The position numbers and the translations under genes were made by a program. The notes beneath the pieces were generated by a model. That model had not been told where the DNA came from, ran no database searches, and saw nothing but the letters and a program-made list of their open reading frames with translations. A DNA stretch of 64,000 bases from a virus: IMG/VR virus record IMGVR_UViG_3300044846_000719, positions 32,657-96,656 of that record; one strand, given 5' to 3'. Positions within the stretch are counted from its first letter, which is position 1; each line of letters begins with the position of its first letter. Shown one piece after another: positions 55,127-63,418 of this stretch.

Positions 55127-55675
55127 TTAGTGACAATATGCGCAAGAGAGCTTATCTAGTTGAGCTAATGCATAATTGTAGATTGCCATACCTTGATCGT
55201 TGTTATGACAGAACTCTACTTTTGCTTTTGCACCATCCAACATAGATCTTAATAACCTTAATCTAGTAAGCTTATCTCTCTCTGGTTGCAGGGGTTCACA
55301 GCCGGATAAATTAACATTACAATAGATATTATAATATTTATTTACAGCAACTGTAATACGAAGATAATTATATTCTACGAAAACTTTATCATTTGGTGCT
55401 ACACTATAACGGATTACATATATACCATCTGGTAATGCTGTAAGAACAGTATCACAGTTAGTAGTTTGAATACCTAATGAGCATGCTGTTACTAGTGTCT
55501 CTCCACCTTGCACCATAGTAAGCGTCACAGGCTCTGTAAAGCCGGGAACTAGGATTTGTAGAGTAGGACATGCTACAGCTAATTCAGTGCTGTATACGCT
55601 TGTATCTACAACTCTTAATACGTTAACATTAAGGGTGTCAGGAATATCTAAACTAAGAATGTGTTTGTTTGCCAT
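55127..55675 (-). CDS. Head-associated structural protein (candidate capsid auxiliary)
   Basis: 182 residues, ATG start. Residues 1-115 are beta-rich (KHILSLDIPDTLNVNVLRVV, VYSTELAVACPTLQILVPGF), like an Ig/jelly-roll decoration domain. The C-terminus (PERDKLTRLRLLRSMLDGAK to LDKLSCAYCH) is a helical hairpin with a Cys pair near its end. It is the first gene after the capsid gene's terminator and has its own promoter-like sequence. A capsid decoration or auxiliary protein is inferred from position and fold pattern. A head-tail joining role is also possible. Confidence 0.5.
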   Translation of the reverse strand: MANKHILSLDIPDTLNVNVLRVVDTSVYSTELAVACPTLQILVPGFTEPVTLTMVQGGETLVTACSLGIQTTNCDTVLTALPDGIYVIRYSVAPNDKVFVEYNYLRITVAVNKYYNIYCNVNLSGCEPLQPERDKLTRLRLLRSMLDGAKAKVEFCHNNDQGMAIYNYALAQLDKLSCAYCH

Positions 55676-55700
55676 AATTGTGTAAGTAAGAATAACTACT

Positions 55701-55728
55701 CATATATAATTTAGTCATTATTTCCAAA
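55701..55728 (-). promoter_or_regulatory. Candidate promoter after the capsid terminator
   Basis: On the minus strand TTTG (55728-55725) is followed by 16 bases and TATATATG (55708-55701), one mismatch from TAnnTTTG. It lies directly after the capsid gene terminator and 25 bases before the ATG at 55675, where a new promoter would be needed. Confidence 0.4.
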
Positions 55729-55734
55729 TAAAAA

Positions 55735-55758
55735 AAGGGGAAGATTTCTCCTCCCCTT
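55735..55758 (-). terminator. Strong terminator after the major capsid gene
   Basis: AAGGGGA (55735-55741) pairs with TCCCCTT (55752-55758) around a 10-base loop. On the minus strand the stem is followed by a run of T. It begins about 20 bases after the capsid gene stop at 55780. A terminator straight after the most highly expressed gene is common in phages. Confidence 0.85.
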
Positions 55759-55779
55759 CTTTTTTATGATACGCTTAAA

Positions 55780-57378
55780 TTATTTTACGAAAAGTAAGCC
55801 GTTATTTACTAAATCAGAACGACCAGCAGCAGCTAAAATTTCAGCTAAATCTGATTCAAATCCACCAGCAGCATTCTGACGAGCAGAAGTAATGATGTGT
55901 AAAGTGTACTGATCGTTATCAAATGTACCAGTTGGGTTGTTGAAACGAGGTACACTGTGTTGGATAACATATCTAAAGTAACTAGCAGTACGGCTAATAG
56001 CCTGTAAAGGAGCATCACCCAAAGTAATCTCACGGATACGTGGATCATCATTCCAGTTGTTTTGACGGTATCTTTCAGATAAGATCAAGTCACGTACTAC
56101 AGTTTCTCCGTAGCCTTCACCTTGAATACCTAAAACAGGACCTAAACCAGCAGTTGCAGGATCATTAGCAAGACCAGAACCACGCTTAACACACAAACTT
56201 TGGAAGATACAAGGATCACCAGACTCATCTACTTCAGAAGCATAAACCTGAATAGGCTCTTTTTCAAAGTAGTCAGTAGGCTCAAATGAACAATCTCCAA
56301 AACGAGTGTCAACATAAGCACCAGCTAAAATCAAACCAGCACATACATCAGCAGCAGTAACACCAGCAGGAGTTACATAAGTATCCCAAGCAGAAGTAGT
56401 AATAACAACACCATTGATAGTTACGTTACCACCAGCTTTACTCCAATAAGTCCAAACAGAAGTTGTTGGATTTAAAATTTGAACAACAGGTTGTACAAAA
56501 GGAGAGAGAATTGGGTTAGCATTATCAAAAGGAAGAGTTTGAGTTCCGGCAATTTGTTTAGCCCAACCAATGAATACAAAAGCAGGATTTACTTGGTTAG
56601 GAGTAGTGCTAGAGCAACATCCAGTGTAGTAAGATAATACTTGGTAAGCATTGTGATTCAAGAAACGCAAAGCAGGACTTCCTTTAATATCTACACGCAA
56701 ATAGTAAGTTTCGCCACACAAGAAGTCTGGACAAATACAGCTATAAGGAGCAGCAGCAGTAGTAGAAGTTTGACCTACATAAGTAACAGCTTGGCTAGCA
56801 GTCTTAGGAGCAACAACATAAGCATCTTTAATGTACTTAGGGTTGATTACTTTAGACTTGTTAGATTCAGCATAGCCACCATGAAAAGGTCCAACCTTAT
56901 CAGTAGTAGGAGTTAAACTAGAGCTTGCAAAGATGAAAGGCTTACCGGTTTCAGCACCAATGATACCACTAGCAGAAGTAATGTTTTTGAAAGTCTTAGC
57001 ATCATACAAACCGTAGTTACCTAAAGTACCAGCACCAGTTAATTGAGCATAAGTGTCAACACCAGAAGTAGTAGGAGTAATAACTACAGTAGGAGCTACT
57101 GAGTAACCACTTCCACCAGTAGCAACAGCAATAGTATTAAGACCAGTACCAGTTAAAGTAACTGCGCCAACAGTTGCACCAGTACCATTACCACCAACTA
57201 AGGTTACATTTACTTGACCACTAACATAGTTAATACCCGCAGTAGTTACAGTAATTGCAGTTACAACACCACCAGCAGAAATAGTAGCAATAGCCACGGC
57301 TCCACTACCAGTAGCAGAACCCGATTGATAAGTGCCTGTAGCAACAAACACTTTCTGAAAAGAATGATTAAAATACAT
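55780..57378 (-). CDS. Major capsid protein, crAss-like HK97 fold
   Basis: 532 residues, ATG start. The N-terminus YFNHSFQKVF and the core motifs VGPFHGGYAESNKSK, INPKYIKD, CGETYYLRVDIKGSP, ALRFLNHNAYQVLSYYTGCC and FVGQ-type later strands match what I recall of crAss-like major capsid proteins. They are slightly shorter (about 490 residues). Residues about 20-106 are an apparent insertion: two repeats of a Gly-rich Ig-like unit (TTAGINYVSGQVNVTL; TGGSGYSVAPTVVI). Beyond it the capsid sequence resumes at TYAQLTGAGTLGNYGLYDAK. The gene has a long A/T-rich leader and is followed at once by a strong terminator. Forms the icosahedral shell. Confidence 0.85.
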   Translation of the reverse strand: MYFNHSFQKVFVATGTYQSGSATGSGAVAIATISAGGVVTAITVTTAGINYVSGQVNVTLVGGNGTGATVGAVTLTGTGLNTIAVATGGSGYSVAPTVVITPTTSGVDTYAQLTGAGTLGNYGLYDAKTFKNITSASGIIGAETGKPFIFASSSLTPTTDKVGPFHGGYAESNKSKVINPKYIKDAYVVAPKTASQAVTYVGQTSTTAAAPYSCICPDFLCGETYYLRVDIKGSPALRFLNHNAYQVLSYYTGCCSSTTPNQVNPAFVFIGWAKQIAGTQTLPFDNANPILSPFVQPVVQILNPTTSVWTYWSKAGGNVTINGVVITTSAWDTYVTPAGVTAADVCAGLILAGAYVDTRFGDCSFEPTDYFEKEPIQVYASEVDESGDPCIFQSLCVKRGSGLANDPATAGLGPVLGIQGEGYGETVVRDLILSERYRQNNWNDDPRIREITLGDAPLQAISRTASYFRYVIQHSVPRFNNPTGTFDNDQYTLHIITSARQNAAGGFESDLAEILAAAGRSDLVNNGLLFVK

Positions 57379-57433
57379 AATTTTTTTTTATTTTATAAAG
57401 TTATACAAATAGATACACTAATATTATAATGAA

Positions 57434-57838
57434 TTATTTTAAGAAAAGCAACTTATATTTTGTAGAATTTATCAAAGATTTGATTTCATCCATAGTATTA
57501 ATGATACTTGAGCAGGTCATCATACCTTGTACATAACCAATTTTATCATATAATGTACGTAAATAATTAATAGCCGCATCTGTAGTTTTAATAGCCGGAA
57601 TAGACATTTCATCAGGATATGGTAAAAGCATTTCTTCTTTACCTTGATACTGTTCAGCTAAACCATCAGCTACTTCAACAATACTATCATAGAATTCACC
57701 CATAGTTACATGAGCAGAATAACTAGTACTTAGTAAGTGAGCAATGTGAATCTTAGTAGATGAATGTAACATCTCATAAATAAGATCTGCCATTGCTTTA
57801 TGTGCACCACCAGAAGGGCGTTGTAATTTTTGTATCAT
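57434..57838 (-). CDS. Helical DUF-type protein (ferritin/Dps-like pattern)
   Basis: 134 residues, ATG start. It is entirely helical: GGAHKAMADLIYEMLHSSTK, IHIAHLLSTSYSAHVTMGEF, YDSIVEVADGLAEQYQGKEE, then two further helices. The pattern of His- and Glu-containing helices fits a conserved family found in Bacteroidota and other phages (I associate it with DUF5856, unverified), sometimes likened to Dps/ferritin-like four-helix bundles. It sits next to the capsid gene and could be a packaged protective or assembly protein. Metal binding is not shown. Confidence 0.6.
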   Translation of the reverse strand: MIQKLQRPSGGAHKAMADLIYEMLHSSTKIHIAHLLSTSYSAHVTMGEFYDSIVEVADGLAEQYQGKEEMLLPYPDEMSIPAIKTTDAAINYLRTLYDKIGYVQGMMTCSSIINTMDEIKSLINSTKYKLLFLK

Positions 57839-57843
57839 TTTCT

Positions 57844-58545
57844 TTAATTATTTCTCTCAGCACTTTGTGTACCACGAGCAAACTGATTAACAGACTCAAT
57901 ATCTCCAGCAAGAATACTTGCCGTTTCATCTATTAATAATTCTACTATGTCATCCTTAAACTCACATGTAACATCTACAGCAGATGTTAAACCAGTGTAA
58001 GGATCTACTATACCAGCAATTTGGATATATCTAGGTTTTCTATAATAGGTGAGAGTAGGATTATATACATCAAAATCATTTGCTGTATATATCCGGACCT
58101 TATTACCCATTAATGTACAAAAGGTTTCACCCCACTCATAACTAGGTTTTCTAAACTGATCATCTAATAACTCATCTACATTAGCTTCTTCAGCTAAGTA
58201 TACAGTCATAGTTTCCGGTTTACAGCACTTAGTTTCAGCGGATGTGCTAACTCTTTTATATTCTAAATAATCTGCTGGAAGATCTACACTTTCAAAATAC
58301 AAAGTATTCTGTGTACCAAGTAAAGGGATCTGTAGAAGTAATAATTGTAAATCATCAATCCTTCTTTTAGATCCTTCATCTCCCTCTCTATAAACATTAC
58401 CAGCATGTAATTGTCTTCTAACCCACTCAATCTGAGCCTTATTAAAAGCTTCAATAATTTGCCATCCCTCTAGATTATCATAATCATTAGAGGCCAGTTT
58501 ATTAAGTCTTTGCTTAATTTTTAGTTGTAGTATAGAATTATTCAT
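57844..58545 (-). CDS. Head-tail connector-like structural protein
   Basis: 233 residues, ATG start. N-terminal helices (ILQLKIKQRLNKLASNDYDN; WQIIEAFNKAQIEWVRRQL) precede the strand-loop element LYFESVDLPADYLEYKRV, which is the adaptor-type pattern also seen in the two tail connector genes at 41263-42782. A basic/Cys patch (TKCCKPETM) and a C-terminal helix (DDIVELLIDETASILAGDIE) follow. This is typical of podovirus head-completion or adaptor proteins. An 8-bp hairpin lies just before the start. Confidence 0.5.
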   Translation of the reverse strand: MNNSILQLKIKQRLNKLASNDYDNLEGWQIIEAFNKAQIEWVRRQLHAGNVYREGDEGSKRRIDDLQLLLLQIPLLGTQNTLYFESVDLPADYLEYKRVSTSAETKCCKPETMTVYLAEEANVDELLDDQFRKPSYEWGETFCTLMGNKVRIYTANDFDVYNPTLTYYRKPRYIQIAGIVDPYTGLTSAVDVTCEFKDDIVELLIDETASILAGDIESVNQFARGTQSAERNN

Positions 58546-58555
58546 AGATAAATTG

Positions 58556-58578
58556 TAGGGGGATTATTAGTCCCCCTA
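58556..58578 (-). terminator. 8-bp hairpin between the 47-residue gene and connector gene
   Basis: TAGGGGGA (58556-58563) pairs with TCCCCCTA (58571-58578) around a 7-base loop. On the minus strand it is followed by CAATTTATCTATG, without a strong T run. It may be a weak terminator or an mRNA-processing/stability hairpin, and could lower connector expression relative to the gene before it. Confidence 0.55.
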
Positions 58579-58582
58579 TAAA

Positions 58583-58726
58583 TTAAGGTTTTTTCTTAAC
58601 CGTCATTTTCTTAACTGTTCCACCCATTTTCATGTAACCACCCATCATAGATGATTCACGTCCAGTTGGGCTACCTTTAGATACAGGTTTAGAAAAATTA
58701 GGCTTGCTTGCTTTTTTTGTTGCCAT
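58583..58726 (-). CDS. 47-residue basic Gly/Met peptide
   Basis: The sequence starts ATKKASKPNFSKPVSKG and contains GGYMKMGG, ending MTVKKKP; about one residue in four is Lys or Arg. It is preceded by AATAATATAAAC four bases before the ATG and ends just before a hairpin. The KMGG element matches the short Gly motif that is scattered through the large cargo proteins (QMGG, KMGG, QTGG). The peptide is too short for a family call but looks like a DNA-binding or packaged virion peptide. Confidence 0.55.
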   Translation of the reverse strand: MATKKASKPNFSKPVSKGSPTGRESSMMGGYMKMGGTVKKMTVKKKP

Positions 58727-58737
58727 GATTGTTTATA

Positions 58738-59748
58738 TTATTTCCAGTGTTGTTCTACTTTGTTAATGATTGCATCAGCTACATCTTGATTAAGAGGGTT
58801 CTTTAAGAACTCTACAATATCACTAGATGTCTTACCTAACATAGTACTGCTTGATAAGTGATAGATAAATCCATCAGACTTAGTAACAATATACTTATAG
58901 GTACCGGCATCTCTTACAATAGCCCGCAATTTTAAAGTGGTCAAATCATTCTCAGAAACATCTAAGAATCTTTCTGCACACTTTTTCTTATCTCTATCTA
59001 CAGTTTCTCCGTTGATATATTTATCCATGTTATCATAGATAATATCATTAGGTGTACTTTTCTTATACTGTGCACTATCAATATCAATAATTTTAGCAAC
59101 ATAAAATAATTTAGTTTGATTCTTATCAAACATTTTCTGTAATTCAGAAAGGGCTTTGTTCCTAATTTTCTTAGTCTCTGTTTTAATAGTAACAGTCTCT
59201 TCCATTTTATCTAAATAAAATTTAGGAGCTTTTGACATTTTTCTAGCTGCATCATAAGATTTAGCAATGATACTAAAACCACCGGCTTCAATAGCATATA
59301 ACTTAATAAGATCATAAGGATCTACAGAAGGATCTAAATAAAGTGGATCATTACCCACTCTAATTACAATCTTACTCCAGAACTCATCATTATCTGGTCT
59401 AAGTAATTTAATTTTATTCCAGAATTCTGCATCATCAGGACTAACAACATTAGCTGCTAAATCTTTTTCTAACTGAGATACAACCTTCCGGATCTCTTTA
59501 ATCTTAGCCTCTCTATCTACATCAGGTAAAAACTTTACATCTGGGGCAAATTCATTAAGCCCGGTAAGGTAACGTTTAATACCATTAATTTCTAGACAAG
59601 CTAGCTGCTCTTCATGGAATACACCATCAAAGAGAGAAAGACCATAAGACTCTAATCCCATGTTACTAACATTAGAATCAAAGTAAGATTTAATACTCAA
59701 TGTACCCTTTTTGTTTTGGGGATACATGTCTACAATTGTTACACTCAT
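58738..59748 (-). CDS. Hypothetical head-region protein
   Basis: 336 residues from the ATG at 59748. An upstream TTG would add 13 Asn-rich residues and is unlikely. The N-terminal region (SVTIVDMYPQNKKGTLSIKS, then GVFHEEQLACLEINGIKRYL) is beta-like. The centre is charged coiled coil (REAKIKEIRKVVSQLEKDL). Around residue 180-230 a basic helix KKIRNKALSELQKMF occurs. The C-terminus has a compact domain (TYKYIVTKSDGFIYHLSSST). There are no catalytic motifs. It lies between the fibre and head genes, upstream of the capsid gene. Scaffold, head-fibre base or regulator are all possible. Confidence 0.5.
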   Translation of the reverse strand: MSVTIVDMYPQNKKGTLSIKSYFDSNVSNMGLESYGLSLFDGVFHEEQLACLEINGIKRYLTGLNEFAPDVKFLPDVDREAKIKEIRKVVSQLEKDLAANVVSPDDAEFWNKIKLLRPDNDEFWSKIVIRVGNDPLYLDPSVDPYDLIKLYAIEAGGFSIIAKSYDAARKMSKAPKFYLDKMEETVTIKTETKKIRNKALSELQKMFDKNQTKLFYVAKIIDIDSAQYKKSTPNDIIYDNMDKYINGETVDRDKKKCAERFLDVSENDLTTLKLRAIVRDAGTYKYIVTKSDGFIYHLSSSTMLGKTSSDIVEFLKNPLNQDVADAIINKVEQHWK

Positions 59749-59784
59749 TTGGTTTATATTATTATTTGGTTGGTTTTTATTATT

Positions 59785-59792
59785 CAAATATA
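59785..59792 (-). promoter_or_regulatory. Candidate promoter -7 box before the 336-residue gene
   Basis: The minus strand reads TATATTTG, an exact TAnnTTTG, in the gap after the 653-residue fibre gene. It leaves a leader of about 30 bases containing AATAATATAAAC. No clear -33 TTG is seen. Confidence 0.4.
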
Positions 59793-59802
59793 CTTATTAT
59801 TA

Positions 59803-61764
59803 TTACATAGTACTATGTGTTACTTTTCTCCAAGCTACACCATCATAAAAACAAGGTTGTAATAAGGTAGTATTGTAAACTTCCAATCCATTTGCTGGAG
59901 ATGCAATAGCGTTTATCTCTGCTGTGGTCATGCGTGGCATTAGGAATCCACGAGTAGTAGAAGTTATAGTAACTTGGGCAGACGCTGGAGGTTGTGCTGT
60001 ATCACCGAAATGAACATAACCATTCAAAGACGTTAAAGAATTGGATGAATTATTATTATTGATAAAAACATTAAACCCAAAACTCGTACCATAACCCGCA
60101 AGAGTCACACTACCACCAGAATTATCTATATTATTTCCAATTACTTGCATTGAAGTACCTAGAAAAATACGCCCATCATCTCTAACAGAAAAATTTGATG
60201 TAAAGGCACTATTCTGCACCAAGAAAGAGGTAGTGGCGGAGGTTGAGCCACTGCCTTGAACTGTTAAACGGGCTGTACCAGTAGTATTTCCTATTAATAC
60301 GTTTCCATTTGCTTTAAATACAACTCTTGAGTCTGTAATAGATGCATTTGTTGCTATAGCATCTCCATTAAGACATAAGTATAAATCGGATCTTCCATAA
60401 GAACCTAAATTTCGTGCTAAAAATAATACCTTTCTTTCAAGCAAACTTGCGGTACTTATATAAAAACCATTGTCTGTGTTATTAGCAGCAGATTGTATAG
60501 TAAACCCACTACCTTTTAGGTAGTTGTCTCCTGTTCCTGTTCCTTGTAAAGTTCCTGAAAGAGATAATGATGTTCCTGATATACTACCATTAACGGTTAA
60601 TGTTGACGTTGGACTACTTGTACCAATACCTACGTTACCTCCGTTAAAAATTACGTTTCCTGCTGTTGTCTCAATAGCTCTTACAGATACCCAATCTGTT
60701 ACAGTTGGGTTAATGTAAAGACCTCTAAGTAAAGTAGCATTAGATAAAGCAGTCTCATTTGTAGATGTAATATTTAATAAGTTTATTGTGCTTAAGTTAA
60801 TATTTCCACGAAATGGTCTTGTTATAGTTACTGTGTCTGCATTATTATTTGAAGATGGAAAAGAAAAAATATGTCCACTATCACTTGAATTATAAGAAGT
60901 TGCACCCTGAGATCCTCCATTAAGTGAAAGTGCTCCTCCTCCTGTTCCACGTGCAATACTAAATTTTTGGTAACCACTTCCGTCTGTAATACGGAACATA
61001 ATATTAGGATCTACTCCCAATTGGATAGTACCACCTGCTGTAGGAACTACAGATACATTACTTCCAAATGCAGAAGTTCTATCATCAAGAATAGTTAAAG
61101 CAGCCGTACCCAAACTATTCTGCACCAACAAAGCTGTAGTAGCTGAAGTAGAACCTTCTCCAACGATTTGTAATTTAGCATTTGAACCAGTAGTTCCAAT
61201 ACTCACTTTACCATCGGGTGCTACTTGTAAACGTGTAGTTTGACCACCGCCATTCCAAGTAACTAATCGCAAACCACCAACTCTGTCTATACCTGTTCCA
61301 CCATAATAACCTAATACTGCAGAACAAACTTGAGAAAAAGGACTATATGTAGAATTGAAATAACCGCCAAAAGATAAACGCCCAATTTCTGCACCAATCG
61401 CCAAATTTACACTACCATTTTTGCGGTATTGGTTAATTTGACCAATAATAGCAGATGTATCTTGTTCAACTAAAATAACAGAACTTATACCTGGATTATT
61501 ATTATAAATATTTAAAGGGACTATTGGAGTAACCGTACCTACACCTAACCTCTTGTTTACATTATCCCAGAATAATCCAGCATCTCCTCCTAGTGCATTG
61601 TTATCATTAAATTGTACATAGCCATTAAGCCCGGCAGGTTGAGCTGAGTTATTGTTTATGTACTCTACAATAGTGTTAAGATGACCAAACTTTGCTACTT
61701 CAAAGTCTTGTGAATTCCTGATAAAAATATCCGGTGATTTTGGTATAAATCTTTCTAATGCCAT
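59803..61764 (-). CDS. Modular fibre with shared docking motif and GSTSATT repeats
   Basis: 653 residues, ATG start. It opens with the docking motif (ERFIPKSPDIFI ... AKFGHLNTIVEYINN) shared with two genes upstream. Three copies of a module (G-x-G-STSATT-xx-L-VQNS ... D) occur near 205, 395 and 510, separated by beta-rich spacers including VGIGTSSPTSTLTVNG. The C-terminus (TSTTRGFLMPRMTTAEINAI, then VYNTTLLQPCFYDGVAW) is the widespread terminal module of Bacteroidota phage and host-surface fibres. It is probably a virion-attached fibre with host-binding ability. Confidence 0.7.
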   Translation of the reverse strand: MALERFIPKSPDIFIRNSQDFEVAKFGHLNTIVEYINNNSAQPAGLNGYVQFNDNNALGGDAGLFWDNVNKRLGVGTVTPIVPLNIYNNNPGISSVILVEQDTSAIIGQINQYRKNGSVNLAIGAEIGRLSFGGYFNSTYSPFSQVCSAVLGYYGGTGIDRVGGLRLVTWNGGGQTTRLQVAPDGKVSIGTTGSNAKLQIVGEGSTSATTALLVQNSLGTAALTILDDRTSAFGSNVSVVPTAGGTIQLGVDPNIMFRITDGSGYQKFSIARGTGGGALSLNGGSQGATSYNSSDSGHIFSFPSSNNNADTVTITRPFRGNINLSTINLLNITSTNETALSNATLLRGLYINPTVTDWVSVRAIETTAGNVIFNGGNVGIGTSSPTSTLTVNGSISGTSLSLSGTLQGTGTGDNYLKGSGFTIQSAANNTDNGFYISTASLLERKVLFLARNLGSYGRSDLYLCLNGDAIATNASITDSRVVFKANGNVLIGNTTGTARLTVQGSGSTSATTSFLVQNSAFTSNFSVRDDGRIFLGTSMQVIGNNIDNSGGSVTLAGYGTSFGFNVFINNNNSSNSLTSLNGYVHFGDTAQPPASAQVTITSTTRGFLMPRMTTAEINAIASPANGLEVYNTTLLQPCFYDGVAWRKVTHSTM

Positions 61765-61779
61765 TATCTTATTATTTGT

Positions 61780-61824
61780 ACCCGGTAAGAGTTACGAGCT
61801 CTATTTGCAGGCGTACCACCGGGT
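61780..61824 (-). ncRNA. Structured leader element upstream of the fibre gene
   Basis: ACCCGGT (61780-61786) pairs perfectly with ACCGGGT (61818-61824). Inside, AGAG (61788-61791) pairs with CTCT (61799-61802). The region is markedly less AT-rich than other gaps. It lies 15 bases before the ATG of the 653-residue fibre gene, with only ACAAATAATAAGATA between on the minus strand, so it is not followed by a T run. A translation-control structure or a remnant of an RNA gene is possible. Confidence 0.35.
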
Positions 61825-61832
61825 TAGTTAAA

Positions 61833-62207
61833 TTATTCAGCAGATTCTACTGGAGCTACATAAGGAGTAACATCCACTTCTTCTACATTACCAGGATAAA
61901 TTGCTTCCAACTGAGCCTGTACAGTATCAACCAAAAGAGCTTCAGCAGGTTTAGTGCTGTAGTCTTCTACTGATAAAGAAAGACCATACATTGCTGGATT
62001 AAAATCAGCAACACCAGATACGGCAGCTTTACCTGATTCAAATGCTTCTACACTAGTGTATACAGCGTTAACGATTTGAGCATTCATGCTACCTTCTTTG
62101 GTAGTGAATACTTGAGCCAATCCTTCAGTAATAACTACTAAAGAACCAGAAGATAAAACAGCACCAGTGTTTAAGTTAACTGGGGCATTAATTTTTAGTG
62201 CTTTCAT
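61833..62207 (-). CDS. Small structural-type protein between fibre genes
   Basis: 124 residues, ATG start. A beta-rich N-terminus (KALKINAPVNLNTGAVLSSG, then LVVITEGLAQVFTTKEG) is followed by a helix around YTSVEAFESGKAA and a C-terminal part with an acidic tail (VEEVDVTPYVAPVESAE). There are no catalytic residues and no signal peptide. The pattern resembles small fibre-base or head-surface proteins. Encoded between two proteins with the same docking motif, it may be part of the same fibre complex. Family not recognised. Confidence 0.55.
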   Translation of the reverse strand: MKALKINAPVNLNTGAVLSSGSLVVITEGLAQVFTTKEGSMNAQIVNAVYTSVEAFESGKAAVSGVADFNPAMYGLSLSVEDYSTKPAEALLVDTVQAQLEAIYPGNVEEVDVTPYVAPVESAE

Positions 62208-62241
62208 GTTGTAAATATATTTATTTTTTATTTGTTATTAA

Positions 62242-63411
62242 TTATAAAGTTACCCATGCGCTTCCGTTATAGAAACATGGACGGTTTAAATCTGTATCGT
62301 ATACTTGAAGACCTGCGGCTGGAGTTGCAATTAAATTCTTTTGAGCTGTGGTAACACGAGCATTAAGAAAACCTTTAGTAGTAGTTCTTATTTCTATTGC
62401 TGCGGAAGCATCTGGATTATCAAATCCTGGAGTACCTCCAACTAGTAAAGAATTACCATCTCTTACAACTGTTCTACCACCTGTTAAAATAGTACCTACC
62501 CCACTTACTGTTAAACCATTGTATATATTAGCATTACCATCTAGTCTTAAATTGGTTGTTATATAAGCATTTCCACTTACCAAGAATGTATACCCAAAAG
62601 TATTAGTTCCACCTAAACAAACTTGCCCAGCATCATTTACGTTTAAAGCAGCAGTACCACTACTATTCTGTACTAGAAGAGAGGTAGTAGCTGAGGTTGA
62701 GCCGCTACCACGAACTTGAAGTGTAGCAGAAGGAATATAATCTAAAGCACTTCCAATTCCTACGCCCTCTTTAGTTATACGCATAGGGTTAAAATTAGAC
62801 CCTGTGTTGTTGTACAAAATAAATCTTACGTCACCTTCAACACCTGTTGCAGACGTTGATAATGCCACAGAAGTAATAGATGCTGAACTACTATATGAAG
62901 TTCCGTTATATCCAAAATATCCAACGTTTCCTATAAGGTCACCAACATTTACAACTACAGGAGTATCGTAAGTTCCCCTGCTTTTCATAAATTCTAATTT
63001 CGCAGCACTTGTCGATGCTTGGTTTCTGTAAATTCCAATAGAGGCATCACCTTGTCCAATAACACGTATCTTTTGACCAAAACCTGTAGCATTTACATAA
63101 TTTCCAACTGATAAAATACCTGTTAGATTGGTATTTCCTATAATATCTAATGGGGTAAGGGGAGCAGTTGTTCCAATACCTACCCCAATAGTACTAATTG
63201 ATATAGCACTATTAACACCTGTAGAATCACTAATATATCTAGCAGTTGCTGTAATTGGTCCTGAACCAGCTAATTGTAAACTATCTACTACTACATAAGC
63301 ATTTAAATAATCTACAATATTATTTAAATGACCAAATTTAGCTAAGGTCATTTCCGGATCACTAGTTATATAGGGATCCGGAGATAAGGGTATAAATTTA
63401 TTTAGTGGCAT
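62242..63411 (-). CDS. Modular fibre with shared docking motif
   Basis: 389 residues, ATG start. The N-terminus (LNKFIPLSPDPYI ... LAKFGHLNNIVDYLNAY) is the docking motif. VGIGTTAPLTPLDIIG marks a beta spacer, and one GSGSTSATTSLLVQNS module occurs near residue 240. The C-terminus (TTTKGFLNARVTTAQKNLIA, then VYDTDLNRPCFYNGSAW) is the same terminal module as in the 653-residue protein but much diverged, so the two share both ends and differ in length and middle. A virion fibre that recognises the host surface is inferred. Confidence 0.7.
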   Translation of the reverse strand: MPLNKFIPLSPDPYITSDPEMTLAKFGHLNNIVDYLNAYVVVDSLQLAGSGPITATARYISDSTGVNSAISISTIGVGIGTTAPLTPLDIIGNTNLTGILSVGNYVNATGFGQKIRVIGQGDASIGIYRNQASTSAAKLEFMKSRGTYDTPVVVNVGDLIGNVGYFGYNGTSYSSSASITSVALSTSATGVEGDVRFILYNNTGSNFNPMRITKEGVGIGSALDYIPSATLQVRGSGSTSATTSLLVQNSSGTAALNVNDAGQVCLGGTNTFGYTFLVSGNAYITTNLRLDGNANIYNGLTVSGVGTILTGGRTVVRDGNSLLVGGTPGFDNPDASAAIEIRTTTKGFLNARVTTAQKNLIATPAAGLQVYDTDLNRPCFYNGSAWVTL

Positions 63412-63418
63412 GATTGTA

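Noticed and set aside
59749-59787. TTG start that would add an Asn-rich 13-residue extension to the 336-residue protein
   Set aside because: The stretch looks like translated A/T-rich leader and contains the AATAATATAAAC element also found before other starts; the ATG at 59748 is better.
61780-61824. tRNA gene or tRNA fragment
   Set aside because: The 7-bp outer stem resembles an acceptor stem, but the element is only 45 bases and lacks a T arm and a proper anticodon arm.
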